Source: Caprimulgus europaeus
Lineage: Eukaryota; Chordata; Aves; Caprimulgiformes; Caprimulgidae
Assembly (NCBI GenBank): GCA_907165065.1
Contig: OU015528.1
Span: 24,634,015-24,698,014, forward strand
Length of the DNA: 64,000 nt
Direction: 5' to 3'
Shown here: positions 39,561 through 51,076 of the stretch, piece by piece
Numbering within the stretch: the first letter of the stretch is position 1
Layout: every line of letters starts with the position of its first letter
Made by a program: the position numbers and the translations under genes
Notes under the pieces: generated by a model
What the model saw: only the letters and a program-made list of their open reading frames with translations
Told to the model about the DNA's origin: nothing
Database searches by the model: none

Positions 39561-42500
39561 GCGCTTTGTCTGATGAAATAGTGTACCTTGTCTGATGGAA
39601 ATACCTTGAAAATGTAAAAACTTTTTAAACTTCCTGGAATCTTCAGTGGAGCTATGGTTGCTTGCAGGAACCCAAAAATAAATAAAAATCCTCACTACTT
39701 CTGCTTGAAGCCTGTTCATGGCTTGTAGGGAATGAGTGGCTGCTTGGCTGCCTGTGGCCCCTGAAGCCCTGTGTCCCTGGCCTCACCCAGCAGCACTCTT
39801 AGCATAGTAAGGGCAACTTATGACAAACTTGGAGCATTGATATGCACAGAAAGTTTATTCTACTTGTTCACTTGGCAAAAACAATAACACATCAGAAGCA
39901 GAATGTCTCACCTCCTGGAGTAGATGAAGGCCATATGTAGAAGGGGAATTGTTTCATTCCCTCATCCCTTGCCTTGACTTACCATTATCTCTTCATTATG
40001 TGCATACAGCTTCTCACTTTGTCTTTTCCATTTACTATATCTCTTCTGTAATTTTACCAGCTTGTAACCTCTGGCAATAATTAGCTATATCTAGCATTTA
40101 AACTAGAGGCAAAGAATTAAAAATTTATGCTTTTTGCATATGCTTCCTCCATCTATTCCTTTTTTTGGTATTTAACAGTGATTTTGGAAATTATCTGTTA
40201 GCTACTGTCTTCACTACCAAATCTATGTGCTCACAGGGGTTCACTGGATACAGAAAGCCTAAAATCACTACTAAATCTTGATTTAAACTTTGCCATGGCA
40301 CTCTGTGAATGACAGGACAAATCACACAGTTATATTATTCCCACTTTGGTTGAATACACTTTTACATTTGCAATAACAATCTAATAATCTGCATTAGGTA
40401 TGATTTAAAATTTGAGTATCGCAGTCATGGTGGCAAGAGAGTCTCAATTTCAACAAAATAGCAACTGAAAGAATTGTGTGATTGGGTGGACAATAATATA
40501 TCAATTTCCCTAATCTCACCATTCCAGCTGAAGAAACAACCAGGACAAACCAGTTAAACAAATAATGTTACCCCAGTCTGCTCATGTGAAAAAACTCTGA
40601 CAAGCAGTTTGAATTGTAACTCTATGATTGTAACAAAATCTTTTAAAGTATATTTAGAAAAATATAAGCTGTTTTGCAAGATAAAATGTGAACACTTTAA
40701 CTCTATTGACATACTGTCATTGTTTCTATATAAGTGATCAGTGAAATTAAAATTGTATAGTACAATGTTAATGTAAGAAAAAATAGTCTTCTATACGCTT
40801 ATCTCTAGCTCCAAAAAATATTTATCCTGTTACGTCTCAAATCTTTCACCCCAAAGCAACTGTGTGGTCTGCTGTCAGTTTTAACTTTTTTCACATCACA
40901 GTGTTCAAGGAAAAGACATAGCAAATAGTCACTGGGAATCCAAGCACTGCTCGCATGATTAATTATGTAAACACGCTGATAGTCACATAGCTCATAAATC
41001 TAACTTAAGATTTATATATAAAAAGTTCCCTTACTCAGAATGGCATTGGGACATTACCTGACAATGTGTATTTAAATATTGATTTTCTGAAATGTATAGA
41101 CACATATTTCTTATGAAAAGTTTGCCCTCTCTTTAGCTTGTTCTAGTTTATTATGTCACTTGAATCAGATTTTCAAAGCCTTAATGACTTTTAGCAATTA
41201 CATTTTCACCAAGGGTTTGTGCTGGAATACGTAGAACTATGTATTTAGAGAGAGCTGTGAGAGTCTCAATATATTAAATGTTATGAAAACTCTAATCTGT
41301 TCTGCATTATTTATCTCAGAAAATGATGGAGATTGTTTAACAAATAGTGGGGTTTTTTTACCTACTGAAACCTACGCTATATTTTTAATCACATAATTTA
41401 TACAACAGATACACAATTCTAACAAATAAATGCAATCAGATACAAATACTTGAAGTTTATTCTTCTGCAAAAGATTGCAGTGGCTTTTTTTCCAACTAAA
41501 ATTTGGAGAGGAAAGATTCCAAATTAGAAATTAAGAGATTGTGTTTAATCAGATCTACAGGGTGCCTAGTGGGTAAGAAAAGCTCAGAAGCCTGTGAAAC
41601 ACTAATGTCTGAGTCTGTAACAATCAGTCAATATTCGATAGCTGTTGTTTCTGATTTTTCATACAAAGTGTTTCAAATGAACTGTTTCCTGAATTTTTAG
41701 ATTGGATATGTGCTGTCACTTTTCACCACTAGCAAGCATGTTATTAAGTACCATTGAAGCCAGCAGGTTTTCAAGTTCAGGCAAGTCCATTGGCTAACCA
41801 ATGTACCTATGCACAAATTATTTTCTTCTATTCTGTTCCACATATTATATCTAATATAATCCCATTGAAATATATTTGAGAAATTGTATGTAAGTATTAG
41901 TTTTAATTACTTGTAAACCACTCTTTTTGTAAGGTATGTTAATATTTCATTGGCCAGATCTCAACCCTTGCTGAAACATGTGGGAAAAAAAGATAGTTCA
42001 CTCTGGAAGAATTAAAGCTCTCACAGAAGACTGCATTTAAAATTCATTTTCCTAAAACCTTAGGAGAAAAGTTTGATTCAAACTAATGCTTTTGTTTGAG
42101 ATGCCAATACAAGATGCACATGGTAGCTCATTAATTTTCTACTATGCTGTCTATGTCTTCATTATGTACTAGACCGTGGTATATCAACATATCAAACTTG
42201 CTGTTTTGTATTAGGTTTCTTGCCCATCACTTCATTTGTCATATTTTCATATTCCTACTGTGGCCATCACTCTTCAAGACAGTAGCATATCTCATATATA
42301 AAAGAAAAGCAATTTTAAATCCCACCACTGTGAAAAAGAGGTCTGTGAGAAATCAGCAGGGAAAAAAAAAAAAGAGAGATCAGTGATATCCAGATTTCTT
42401 ATCTCCTTTTCTTTTGGGCATATTGTGCAAAAGTTCATGAGTGACAATATCTCATGTTTCAGTGGTTCTCAGAAAACTTTATAATCTTGATAAATGTAAA

Positions 42501-43100
42501 TACCTTTACAGATTGACTAAAGTTAAGAGACAAAATATTCCAATTATATTGAAGCCTAGTTTTAGAAAATGAGAAAACTACTGAGGAATGTGGAAGAGGA
42601 AAATTTATTTCACATGAAATTCTATCTTGATAACTCTGTTGCAATGGAATAAAATAACAGTGCATATAGTAACTCATGGTACTAACAGAGAGACCTGTAC
42701 AGCAGATAAAGGTATTGTAAATGTAAATCAAGTGTGAAGAGAAAGTGACATAAAGCATCTGGAATAAGAGATGGACTTTCTGGAATTTAGCCAAGTTAAT
42801 TGCTTACATTAAAAAAAAAGAAAAAAGAAAAAAAAAAGGAAGAACAGACAGTGGGTTACATAAAGTTGAAGGATTGTCTATGTGTAATAACAGGCACAGA
42901 ATTACAGTATTAATCTTGACTAAGTGTGTTAGACAATGTTGCTACTGTTTTTAAGATTATTTTCTTTATATCCAGTTTCTCTTGCTTGAATTTAAACTGT
43001 TTTACACTATGATATGTGACATTTCAAGAGGATTGTTTTGTAAAGGAGCAACAAATTCTCCATACTGAAATAGAATCTGGCAGAAGAGTAGATAAATATT
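39561..43100. other. AT-rich non-coding DNA
   Basis: No confident gene is recognised. An 80-codon plus frame at 42144-42386 and an exon-like AGG...GTGG/gtaaga stretch near 41510-41573 were considered but not accepted. Poly(A)-rich runs occur (for example 42361-42372). Confidence 0.5.
42808..42837. repeat. A-rich tract
   Basis: Poly(A) interrupted by single G (AAAAAAAAAGAAAAAAGAAA). A simple repeat. Confidence 0.85.
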
Positions 43101-43806
43101 ATAGAATCATAGAATCACAGAATTGTTTGGGTTGTAAGGGACCTTGAAAGGTCATCTAGTCTATGCCGCATGCAGTGACCAGGGACAACATCAAATAGAT
43201 CAGGTTGCTCAGAGCTCTGTCTAACCTAACCTTGAATGTTTCCAGGGATGGGGCTTCTACCACCTCTCTGGGCAACTTGTTGCAGTGTTTCATCACCCTC
43301 ATGGTAGAAAATTTCTTCCATATATCTTGCCTACAGGCTGTGCTAGAAATTTTGTCCCCCATCTTATAGATCCCCTTTAAGTACTGAAAGGCTGCAATAA
43401 GGTCTCTCCAAAGCTTTATCTTCTGCAGGTTGAACAACCACAAATCTCTCAGCCTTTCTTCATAGGAGAGCTGTTCCATTTGCATGAACATTTTTGTGGT
43501 CCTCCTCTGGACCCACTCCAACAGATCACTGTCTTGTGCTGCAGGCCCCAGAACAGGACACTTTACTCCAGGTGAGCTCTCACAACAGTAGAGGGGCAGA
43601 ATCACCTCCCTTGACCTGCTGGCCACACTTCTTTTGATGTAACCCAGGATATGGTTGTCCTTTGCAACAGTGATCTCACATTGCTGGCTCATGTCCAGCT
43701 TTTCATTTACTAGTAACTCCAAGTCCTCCAGTCTGCAGGGTTGCTCTCAAGGCCTTCACCCCCAGCCTGTATTGTTACAATTGCCCCGACCCAGGTGCAG
43801 AACAAG
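43101..43806 (-). mobile_element. CR1 LINE, 3' part, minus strand
   Basis: It begins on the plus strand with ATAGAATCATAGAATCACAG, the reverse complement of a long CR1 tail. It continues through the 3' UTR (TTGTAAGGGACCTTGAAAGG) into ORF2, ending near GACCCAGGTGCAGAAC. A 188-codon minus frame (43156-43722) is mostly ORF2 C-terminus: [50 protein letters not shown] and [20 protein letters not shown]. Several substitutions and a deletion remove the usual YCVQFWAP block. The element is inactive. Confidence 0.94.
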
Positions 43807-45800
43807 TTTTATCACTAGCATGCATGATTGAAATGCTAAATGTAGGGTACCTCACAGTGCAGAACAACTACCAAAATAATAAGTAAGATTTTTGTATTTA
43901 GCCTTCAATTCTGAGGTACCTTTTCTCATTAATGGAATCAATAAAAATAGGTTAATACCCAAGCTTAGAGAACAGCATGTAAGCCTCTCCTCTGCTCAGC
44001 TCAAACAAGCCCAGATGCTAAAGCAGTTGATAGAAAATAGCATTCTGGTGTTATTTCTTCATTGAGGACTTCAGCCAAAAATATTTTTTAAGGGAAAATA
44101 CAAGTTTTAAAACTTTGAAAGTTGCATCATTTAAAAAGAATGGATTTTTTCTAATATATTCTCTGATTTTTCAAAGATTATCATGCTGACTGTTAACAGG
44201 TAAACAGCTCTTGTTAAATTCTGGTAAAATTCTAGGTAACAATGATTAGAAGAGTTAAATTAATTATGACATGTCAGAAATTGTAGTTAACCGAGCACAT
44301 GTCCCATCTGCATTTAACAAAAAAAAAAAGAAAAAAAAAAAGAAGACTTAAAGATAACCTGGATTTGAGAATGTAGACAAAGGATGTTGCAGTTATCGAT
44401 ATGAAGGCAGATTACAGTTATCTTGGAGGGAAAACAGCTAAAAACTGTGTTTTAATTATGCCAATTTTAGAGAGTTTCGCACAAAATAAAATGAGAGGAA
44501 AAGAACAGAAATTTAGTATGGACAGAACCAGAGAAGTCTGAGCTACAGAAATAGGTCTGTGAATTGTCTTTTTAGAGACTGTAGTTAATACTCGTTTGTG
44601 TATGAGATTATCCAGGCGAAGAAAAAAAGTGATGCAATTCCCACATAAATGAGGAATTGGGAAATCTCTGAAGAACACAGTTGATGTATACTGATACAAG
44701 TTATAAGTGGTAGGACAAAGAAAATCCACCAAAGTCATGGAATAAGAGTGAGAATGATTTATATTTTTCTGGATAGCCTAGTCTCACTTCTATTTTATCT
44801 ATACTTTCTTTTTGCCTTTGGGCTTAGTCAGAAGCTAACTCTTCAGCCAAGCTGGACTTCAGCTACTTTTGCTAGTAGTTACTTGACGGACCTAACCTGA
44901 CATCATTCATCTCAGTATTAATGTATCATAAAGTCAAATGCTGAGAAGTTGTAAGCCATATGGTACTTACAGCAAAGCAAGCTGAGATTTAGAGCAGAGG
45001 TGGAACATAATGGGGGTGGAAAAATAATCAATTTATGAATACATTGCATAAACAAGGTAAACTGTGCCTTTAAGTGTATCTACTCTTTCTATTTAAGAAT
45101 CTTTGTGTTTTTTAAAAAAGCGATCATTTTCTTGCCCCCAACTTGTCAAAATGTTTCAAGAAAAGTGCAGAAAATGGTGGGGAGTTTTTTAAAGGTAAAT
45201 TATCTTGTTTGACAGATTCTGCCTTAATGGAATTAAACGGTGTCTAATTGGAATGTTATAAAGTGGTTGAAATCATGAGCATAAAAGAATAGACTGGTCA
45301 GAAAAGCAGAGTTCGAATCAGTGACTAGGTCAGAACTGAAAGGTCATAGAATGTGGTTAAATAGGACATTGACCTGTAAGTCAGTCTATAAAGAATGTGG
45401 TTAAATAGGACATTGACCTGTAAGTCAGTCTATAAACACTTTGTTAAAACATAGGACGTGTCAAAGATTTGAACTCTTAACACAAAGTTTAAATGAATTG
45501 AAGAGTCAACTGGATAAATTGTTGAGAAAGGAATTAATTGGAAGCCAGAATGAGACTTTGGGGTTAAGAGAGGTCTTGTATGGATTGGTTTGATTTTTAT
45601 CTAGATTAAAAAAAAAATTAACTTAAAGAAAACGATCTAAAGGATAAAAGGGTTAAGACTTAGTATATTACAAGGTTTCATGTCTTATGTATTCCTATTC
45701 TGTGGTACTAATCAATCTCAGTTTTACTGACAGAGCTGTAAATGCTTCTAAAGCAAATCAGATACTGTAGGTAGCAGTGAAATTATTCAATATTATCAAG
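43807..45800. other. AT-rich DNA, probable intron or upstream flank of the split gene
   Basis: No exon was recognised with confidence. It contains an A-rich tract (about 44319-44343) and a perfect 44-bp tandem duplication (45349-45436). Confidence 0.5.
45349..45436. repeat. 44-bp perfect tandem duplication
   Basis: A unit starting GAATGTGGTTAAATAGGACA (45349-45392) is repeated head to tail at 45393-45436 with no mismatch that I can see. The absence of divergence in otherwise neutral-looking DNA implies a recent duplication. Confidence 0.95.
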
Positions 45801-45913
45801 TAGTTTATTTGAAAAATATGTATCTCTGGGCTACAAGTACTCAAAATCAGTGCTCAGTGCTCTATTATGGATGGTGGACAATATTGCAAGGCATACAAAA
45901 AATATTCATGATG
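45801..45913 (+). CDS. Candidate internal exon (exon Z) of an unidentified split gene
   Basis: An open frame reads LFEKYVSLGYKYSKSVLSAL then LWMVDNIARHTKNIHD, and ends at a plausible donor CATGATG|GTAACT with one base left over (phase 1). The next candidate exon begins with two bases of a split codon, so the two join in frame. The acceptor is either CAAG|T at 45801 or AAGTAG|T at 45804, both phase 2, with a weak pyrimidine tract; this is the weakest point. An in-frame TGA at 45778-45780 means the exon cannot extend further left. The protein is not recognised. Its inclusion rests mainly on phase agreement with 46556. Confidence 0.33.
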
Positions 45914-46555
45914 GTAACTTCCTTTATCACTGAAATGTCACTGTATTGTCAAAATGAATTACTGAAAACTTATGCATTTTGTTTAAAAATCTCTCTATGG
46001 AGAAATGTTATCTGGTATATTGAACAATAACACTCCTATATGTATTACTGTACAATAATAAAGGAGCTCTTCACTTATGAAATAACTATTCTATGGGTTA
46101 AGAATTCTAATAAAAATAACTAGTGAAATAAAACCCCCATATTATCTTATTACTTGTTATCATGTCCATGAAATAAGTGTTAGGGGAAAAAAAAAAAGCA
46201 AACAGGGTGTAAGCAGAGTTACACCCAAGAGGCCATTATAGTATGGGAACTTCTCACAAACTCAATGTTGAGAATAATTTTTATGTGGAGGTCCTGCAGC
46301 ATAAAGTTCAGAGAAGTGGAGCTGGAGGTTAATGAACAGGCAATATATCTCATAAACAAATGGATGCACCTCTTGAATAACTGCATGTGGAAATATATTT
46401 TTATTAATACATATTTTTTTATTCACAGTCAGAATCTACTAACCCTTATTTACTTAAATAATTTTTATTAGTATGAGTAAAGGGACTGCTTATATTTAGG
46501 TTTATCTGGAGGAATACTAGTACATAAAACTTGTATGTTTTTTTCTTTTCCCTAG

Positions 46556-46745
46556 CAAAACTTCAGGAATATTTTTTCCATTTAGACTGTGTGAAGTCTA
46601 ATAGCTCAGATACAGAGCAATTAGGTAAAATACCAAACTATTTGCAAACATCTGTGAATCCTTTTATTCCAGAGCTCATTTTGCTACTACTAGCTAAATG
46701 TCCAAATTCAAATTTTGTCAGGGTACGTGCATTACAAACCAAAAG
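46556..46745 (+). CDS. Candidate internal exon (exon A) of an unidentified split gene
   Basis: A strong acceptor (TGTTTTTTTCTTTTCCCTAG ending at 46555) is followed by CA, completing a split codon, and 62 open codons. They start KLQEYFFHLDCVKSNSSDTE and include YLQTSVNPFIPELILLLLAK and CPNSNFVRVRALQTK. The peptide mixes a polar N-part and a Leu-rich helix-like segment, as in alpha-helical repeat proteins; this is an impression, not a domain call. The donor is AAAAG|GTAACA, leaving AG (phase 2), which fits the next exon. A competing donor CAGG|GTACGT at 46722 would be phase 0 and would not keep the next exon open. Family unknown. Confidence 0.5.
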
Positions 46746-47127
46746 GTAACAACAGATGTATTCAGAATGTGTATCCGTATATGGTTTCCCAAGAAATTGC
46801 ACTTCACCCAATTTATTGTTAGGAAACATTGTGTAAATACATGTTCTGGGACACTTTACCAGACAGTGTGTGAGTTGGTATTTCTAGGTGTGTAACCACT
46901 ATTCACCCTTTATAGACAAGCTGTGTTCTTGTTAATAGAATTATACTAATTTCTGAATAGAAGAAACCGTACGATCAGTGTGAGAGTTTGCACTGTACTT
47001 TGATTGCTAGCTAGAGTCTGTTCCCAAGTCATCATTTATCCACCGAAGACAAGTCAGCTAGAAGTGTTTTGCTTTGAGTTGTGAAAGTGTGTAACTTGAG
47101 TGCTGTTTCTTTCTACCTCTGTTCCAG

Positions 47128-47263
47128 GACTTGTAGAAAAACGTTACACATGAAAAAAAACCAAAACACTGAAACTCTGTCAGAATTTCTTCCTTGGGAA
47201 TCTGACCTGCAAGATGTTCAACATTTGCTACTAGTTCTTATCTGGAATGTACAGAGTTGGATG
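47128..47263 (+). CDS. Candidate internal exon (exon B) of an unidentified split gene
   Basis: An acceptor TTTCTTTCTACCTCTGTTCCAG (ending 47127) and a near-consensus donor TGGATG|GTGAGT bound a 136-base open stretch. Only one of the three frames is open (the others hit TAG or TGA early), and it is exactly the one that accepts the AG overhang of exon A, forming AGG (Arg). The peptide begins TCRKTLHMKKNQNTETLSEF and ends DLQDVQHLLLVLIWNVQSWM. It ends in phase 0. Good signals at both ends plus the forced phase make this the best-supported exon of the chain. Its identity is not recognised. Confidence 0.55.
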
Positions 47264-47895
47264 GTGAGTTAATAAAAGAATAGACAAGCACAATTAAATA
47301 TAGAGAAGATTAAAAAAAAAAAAAAAAAGCAAAGCACTTACATTGGTTTTAGTTTACTGAACCTCTCTTGCCCCAGAGCACATTGCCTATCATTGAGCAG
47401 ATAAAAATGAAATAATAAATACAAATATAAATTTTACTCATCAAGACCTGTGCTAGGGCCCCTGTTTCCTCTTACAGTGTGTCACTATAGCTGTCTCCTT
47501 AAATTGAAATGTCACTGCCCTGCAGCACTGCTTTTTGAAACAGAACTGTGAGTCTGTAATTTCAACATTTTTACATTAATTGTGTTAAAATGTTTGCCTT
47601 TTCATGAGATTAAAAGGCAGAAAAGTTTATTACTGACATATTTATTTTAAAGTGAAATGTATCTTTTCAATTAACTTTCTGAAAATACTCCATTATACAA
47701 TGAAGTTTTACTTAAAACACAAGAAACTATAAGCCCACACTCCCTTTGACATTCATGCACAAGGAGAAAAAACCCATCATGTTCAGAATGTGGCTAAGAG
47801 ACAGTGATCTCCCTCTGAACATCATTTTATCCTTTTCCAGCAGATGAGGAAATTATTCCTTTAGTTCTAGTACTTGAATTCTATAGGAAAAAGCT

Positions 47896-48260
47896 GAATC
47901 ATAGAATGGTTTAGGTTGGAAGGGAACTTTAGGTCATCTAGTCCAACCTCCATGCCATGGGCAGGGAGATCTTCCACTAGGTCAGACTGCTCAAAGCATT
48001 GTCCAACTTGCCCTTGAATACTTCCAGGAATGGGGCATCTACAACTCCTCTGAGGAACCTGTCATGGTAAAGAATACCTTCCTTATATGTAATCTAAATC
48101 TACCTTTTTTTAGTTTAAAACCCTTATCCTTTGCCCCACCACTTCAGACCTGTGCAAAAAGTCTTCATCATTCTTATAAACCCACTTTAAGTATTGAAAA
48201 GCTGCAATAAGGTCTCCATGGAGCATTCTCTTCTGCTGGGTAAACAAGTCTGCAATTCTT
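47896..48260 (-). mobile_element. CR1 LINE, 3' fragment, minus strand, in an intron
   Basis: The plus strand begins GAATCATAGAATGGTTTAGG, the reverse complement of a CR1 tail, followed by the 3' UTR (GGAAGGGAACTTTAGGTCAT) and the end of ORF2 up to about CTTCTGCTGGGTAAACAAG. It is diverged, with no intact frame. It lies between candidate exons B and C. Confidence 0.9.
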
Positions 48261-50703
48261 GAGATTATTTTTCATACTGAGTTAAAGAAGTTAGTATGAT
48301 TGAATTTACAAGCTTTTCAAATGTAGAGACTTTTTAGTTAAGTCTTGACTTTCCAGTGAGCAGATTATTCAACTTTCAGCTGTAAGGTATTTATATCTTA
48401 ATTTCTAGATAAATAAAATCACCATAAGCTTAACTATCTTTTAGAGATGCTTACTCATATATATTAGAAACATGACAATAGGAAGCTCAGGAGACGTATT
48501 CAAGAAAATGCCAAGGATCTTGGATTTGACATTTAGATGGAAACTGGGAAACTGAGTTCAAGAGAGCAATGCAGGAAAACCTAAAATGCCCAGGTGTTTG
48601 AGACACCTTCACTGTTTAATATTTCAAGCAGTAATTTTCCTAAACCTGTGCTACTTATTATAACAAATGTAACTCCTGTTTCAGGAAGCTGAAAACCTCA
48701 GAAAGCTCAGTGGAAATGGCAGTGGGTGGACTAACTTCTTTCTCCTTCAGATTATTGCACTGGTACTAGACTATAAGGTATTAGAAGTAAGAGCACAACC
48801 CTTTTCTTTAGCCTATTGTTCAGCCAAGAACAAAAAATGCACAGGTTCAGAATTTTGGACAGGATCAAGAAGAAGACAAACTTTGCGGACTACAGAAAAC
48901 TCAGTTCCAAAACAGGAATCCTAGTGATTTCCTCTGTAAAGTATTTCAGATTTATATCTTGTGAATATTTGATATAAAATTCTGTAAAATTAAGCCAAGT
49001 TCTTATCTCATGCTTTCTTCTTTACCTTAGCCACAAAGAGAGTATCAGACTCTGTACCCCAGTTTTACACAATTCAGAAGTAAAAGTCTAAGAGCCAAAG
49101 TTCTGCACAAAACATCTGGGCTTTCTATTTACTGTCTTGTGTGTTTCCCACTAACTACTCTAGTTGCTATAAACTCCAGCATAGGATTCTTTTTTTCTCT
49201 CCATTCTTTGTAGAAGTAGATATTCTGAGCATCTATATTGTGTATATATATTTAGCTTCCCACAGGGGTCTTGTTAATCAGTGCCCTGCAAGTGATCATA
49301 AAGCCATGACTTGCTTACAATTAGCTAGAAGAGAGACCATCCTTGACAGATTTCCATCAGGACAGATGATTCTGTAGGTTCAGTGTCTACTTAATTTTCT
49401 TTCGCCAAATCTATTAATTAGACAGAAGGCTTGGAAAAAATAGCTTTGCAAATATCCCTTTATTTTAGATGGGATCTGAAACACATTGATCTTGTAGCTT
49501 TTAATCTATACCTATATTCATTTTTATGCTATATGCAGAAATGATAGATGATGTCTCACACTACAGAATAGATGACTCAAGGCTAAGGGCAGTGTGACTC
49601 TGAACAAAGAATCTAGGCCATGTATATACATCAGCTCATGACACATTTTGGAACACTGGTAGCAAAATAAAGTCACCGTTTTGACAGAAATTAAACTGGA
49701 CTAGTTTAGAATGAATAAGCAGATGCCCATTCTGTTCCTTCCTTGACCTTTTCCAAAAAAAACAGTCTATCCAGCTGGTTGGTTTATGAAAGAGGGAGAT
49801 TATCTGTCTCATACAAGTGGCAGAATCCAGCAGCTGCTGGAATGATGCATGCCAATTCTGGTAAATTGTTTGCTTAGTTAATTTGCAGAGAAGTCAAAAG
49901 ACATGCGGAAGTCAGCATGGATTCTGTTCTGACAGTGCCATGACAGGCTTTTTGTTTTTTTTTGTTATGTGGTTGTTTCAAATGAAGCACCTTGAGTAAA
50001 AACAAAACTTCTAAGTGATTTTCATAATCCTTCTAAAGCTTTTGATGTTATGAGTTGTTCTGATTTGTGGACAGTCCATTTGGCTGCCCTAATTAGTAGA
50101 TAGGCAGTATCTGGTTCCCCTATAGGAGAAAGGAGGTTTCATATTTTTAAGCAAATATGTTTTCTAAAATCTCTTTGAAATTTATTTTTAAAATAACTGA
50201 AATTGACTTGTATAGGCAGTGTTTGTAATGCAAATACAGTGGATGGACAAATTTAAGGACAGCTCTCAGTATATTCTTGAAACCCATAAATGCAAATAAA
50301 ATGGCTCATATTCTGCAGATGTCCTATTGACCACTGATTGTTTTGCCACAAAGTACAGTGATATCACAGTCTGTCAAAAAAACCCAAGGCCCAGAATTTA
50401 TGCTTCCCAAAGGACAGGGTAGCTTTGTAGCAGTTCCTTAATTGTTCAATGATAATATGTGACTCAGGCTGCCAGCAAGTTTTGTTATCTTGGTAGTGAA
50501 ATGCAGTGATTGCTGATGATATCACAAAGGGTATCAGCATGGATAGCAATACTTCGGTAAATTATGGTGCCAGCCACTGATGAAACTCAGAATTAGTTTT
50601 TGAATGGGAATATTATGCTGCTGTTGTCATAGTTTTATGGCTATGAGATTTGGACAGATTGCAATGTAAGTGCCTTGTTCATTTCCACCTATGTGGTTTT
50701 CAG
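48261..50703. other. AT-rich DNA, probable last intron of the split gene
   Basis: No exon was seen between 47263 and 50704. Both boundaries are phase 0, so direct splicing keeps the frame. There are short AT-rich low-complexity stretches only. Confidence 0.5.
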
Positions 50704-50859
50704 CAAATACCTAGTGTCAAGTGGCAAAATATGATAGCTAGTATTGAAGCTTTGCAGGATTGTAAAAATGCTGACACTGACACTCTAATTATCATATCTC
50801 AGATGAGACAACAAAGTCATATAGTTCATGTGCCTGAGTGGAACATCCCACTTTTTTGA
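50704..50859 (+). CDS. Candidate terminal coding exon (exon C) of an unidentified split gene
   Basis: An acceptor (TTTCCACCTATGTGGTTTTCAG ending 50703) is followed by an open phase-0 frame that fits the phase-0 donor of exon B. It has 51 codons, starting QIPSVKWQNMIASIEALQDC, then KNADTDTLIIISQMRQQSHI, ending VPEWNIPLF, with TGA at 50857-50859. The mix of residues is protein-like and lacks the Phe/Ile/Lys bias of the chance frames around it. The upstream part of the same frame (from 50650) would be intron. An AATAAA about 210 bases downstream fits a short 3' UTR. Function unknown. Confidence 0.48.
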   Translation, partial: QIPSVKWQNMIASIEALQDCKNADTDTLIIISQMRQQSHIVHVPEWNIPLF

Positions 50860-51070
50860 TAGAAAGACAAATGTGGAGATCAGGTGGCTGGAACATTTTT
50901 AAGATAATCTCAAAGCTAATTTTAAAGCATGTAAAGTGAACTTATATCTCAAGACAAACTTTGATGGCAACAATTTCTGCAATTCTAATGACCTTGAGAT
51001 ACACACATATTACTCGTCATACACTGAGCTGAAAAATCTTCAGTGTGAGAGCAAAAGAAAATAAGAAAAA

Positions 51071-51076
51071 AATAAA
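51071..51076 (+). terminator. Possible polyadenylation signal AATAAA
   Basis: The hexamer lies in an A-rich run (GAAAAAAATAAAAAAATAAG) about 210 bases after the stop of exon C. A-rich context gives chance matches often, and the downstream GU-rich element is weak. Confidence 0.3.

Noticed and set aside
42144..42386. 80-codon plus-strand frame with an acceptor-like TTGTATTAG
   Set aside because: Two frames are open after the acceptor, neither has a proper donor, and the frame ends in an A-rich low-complexity run.
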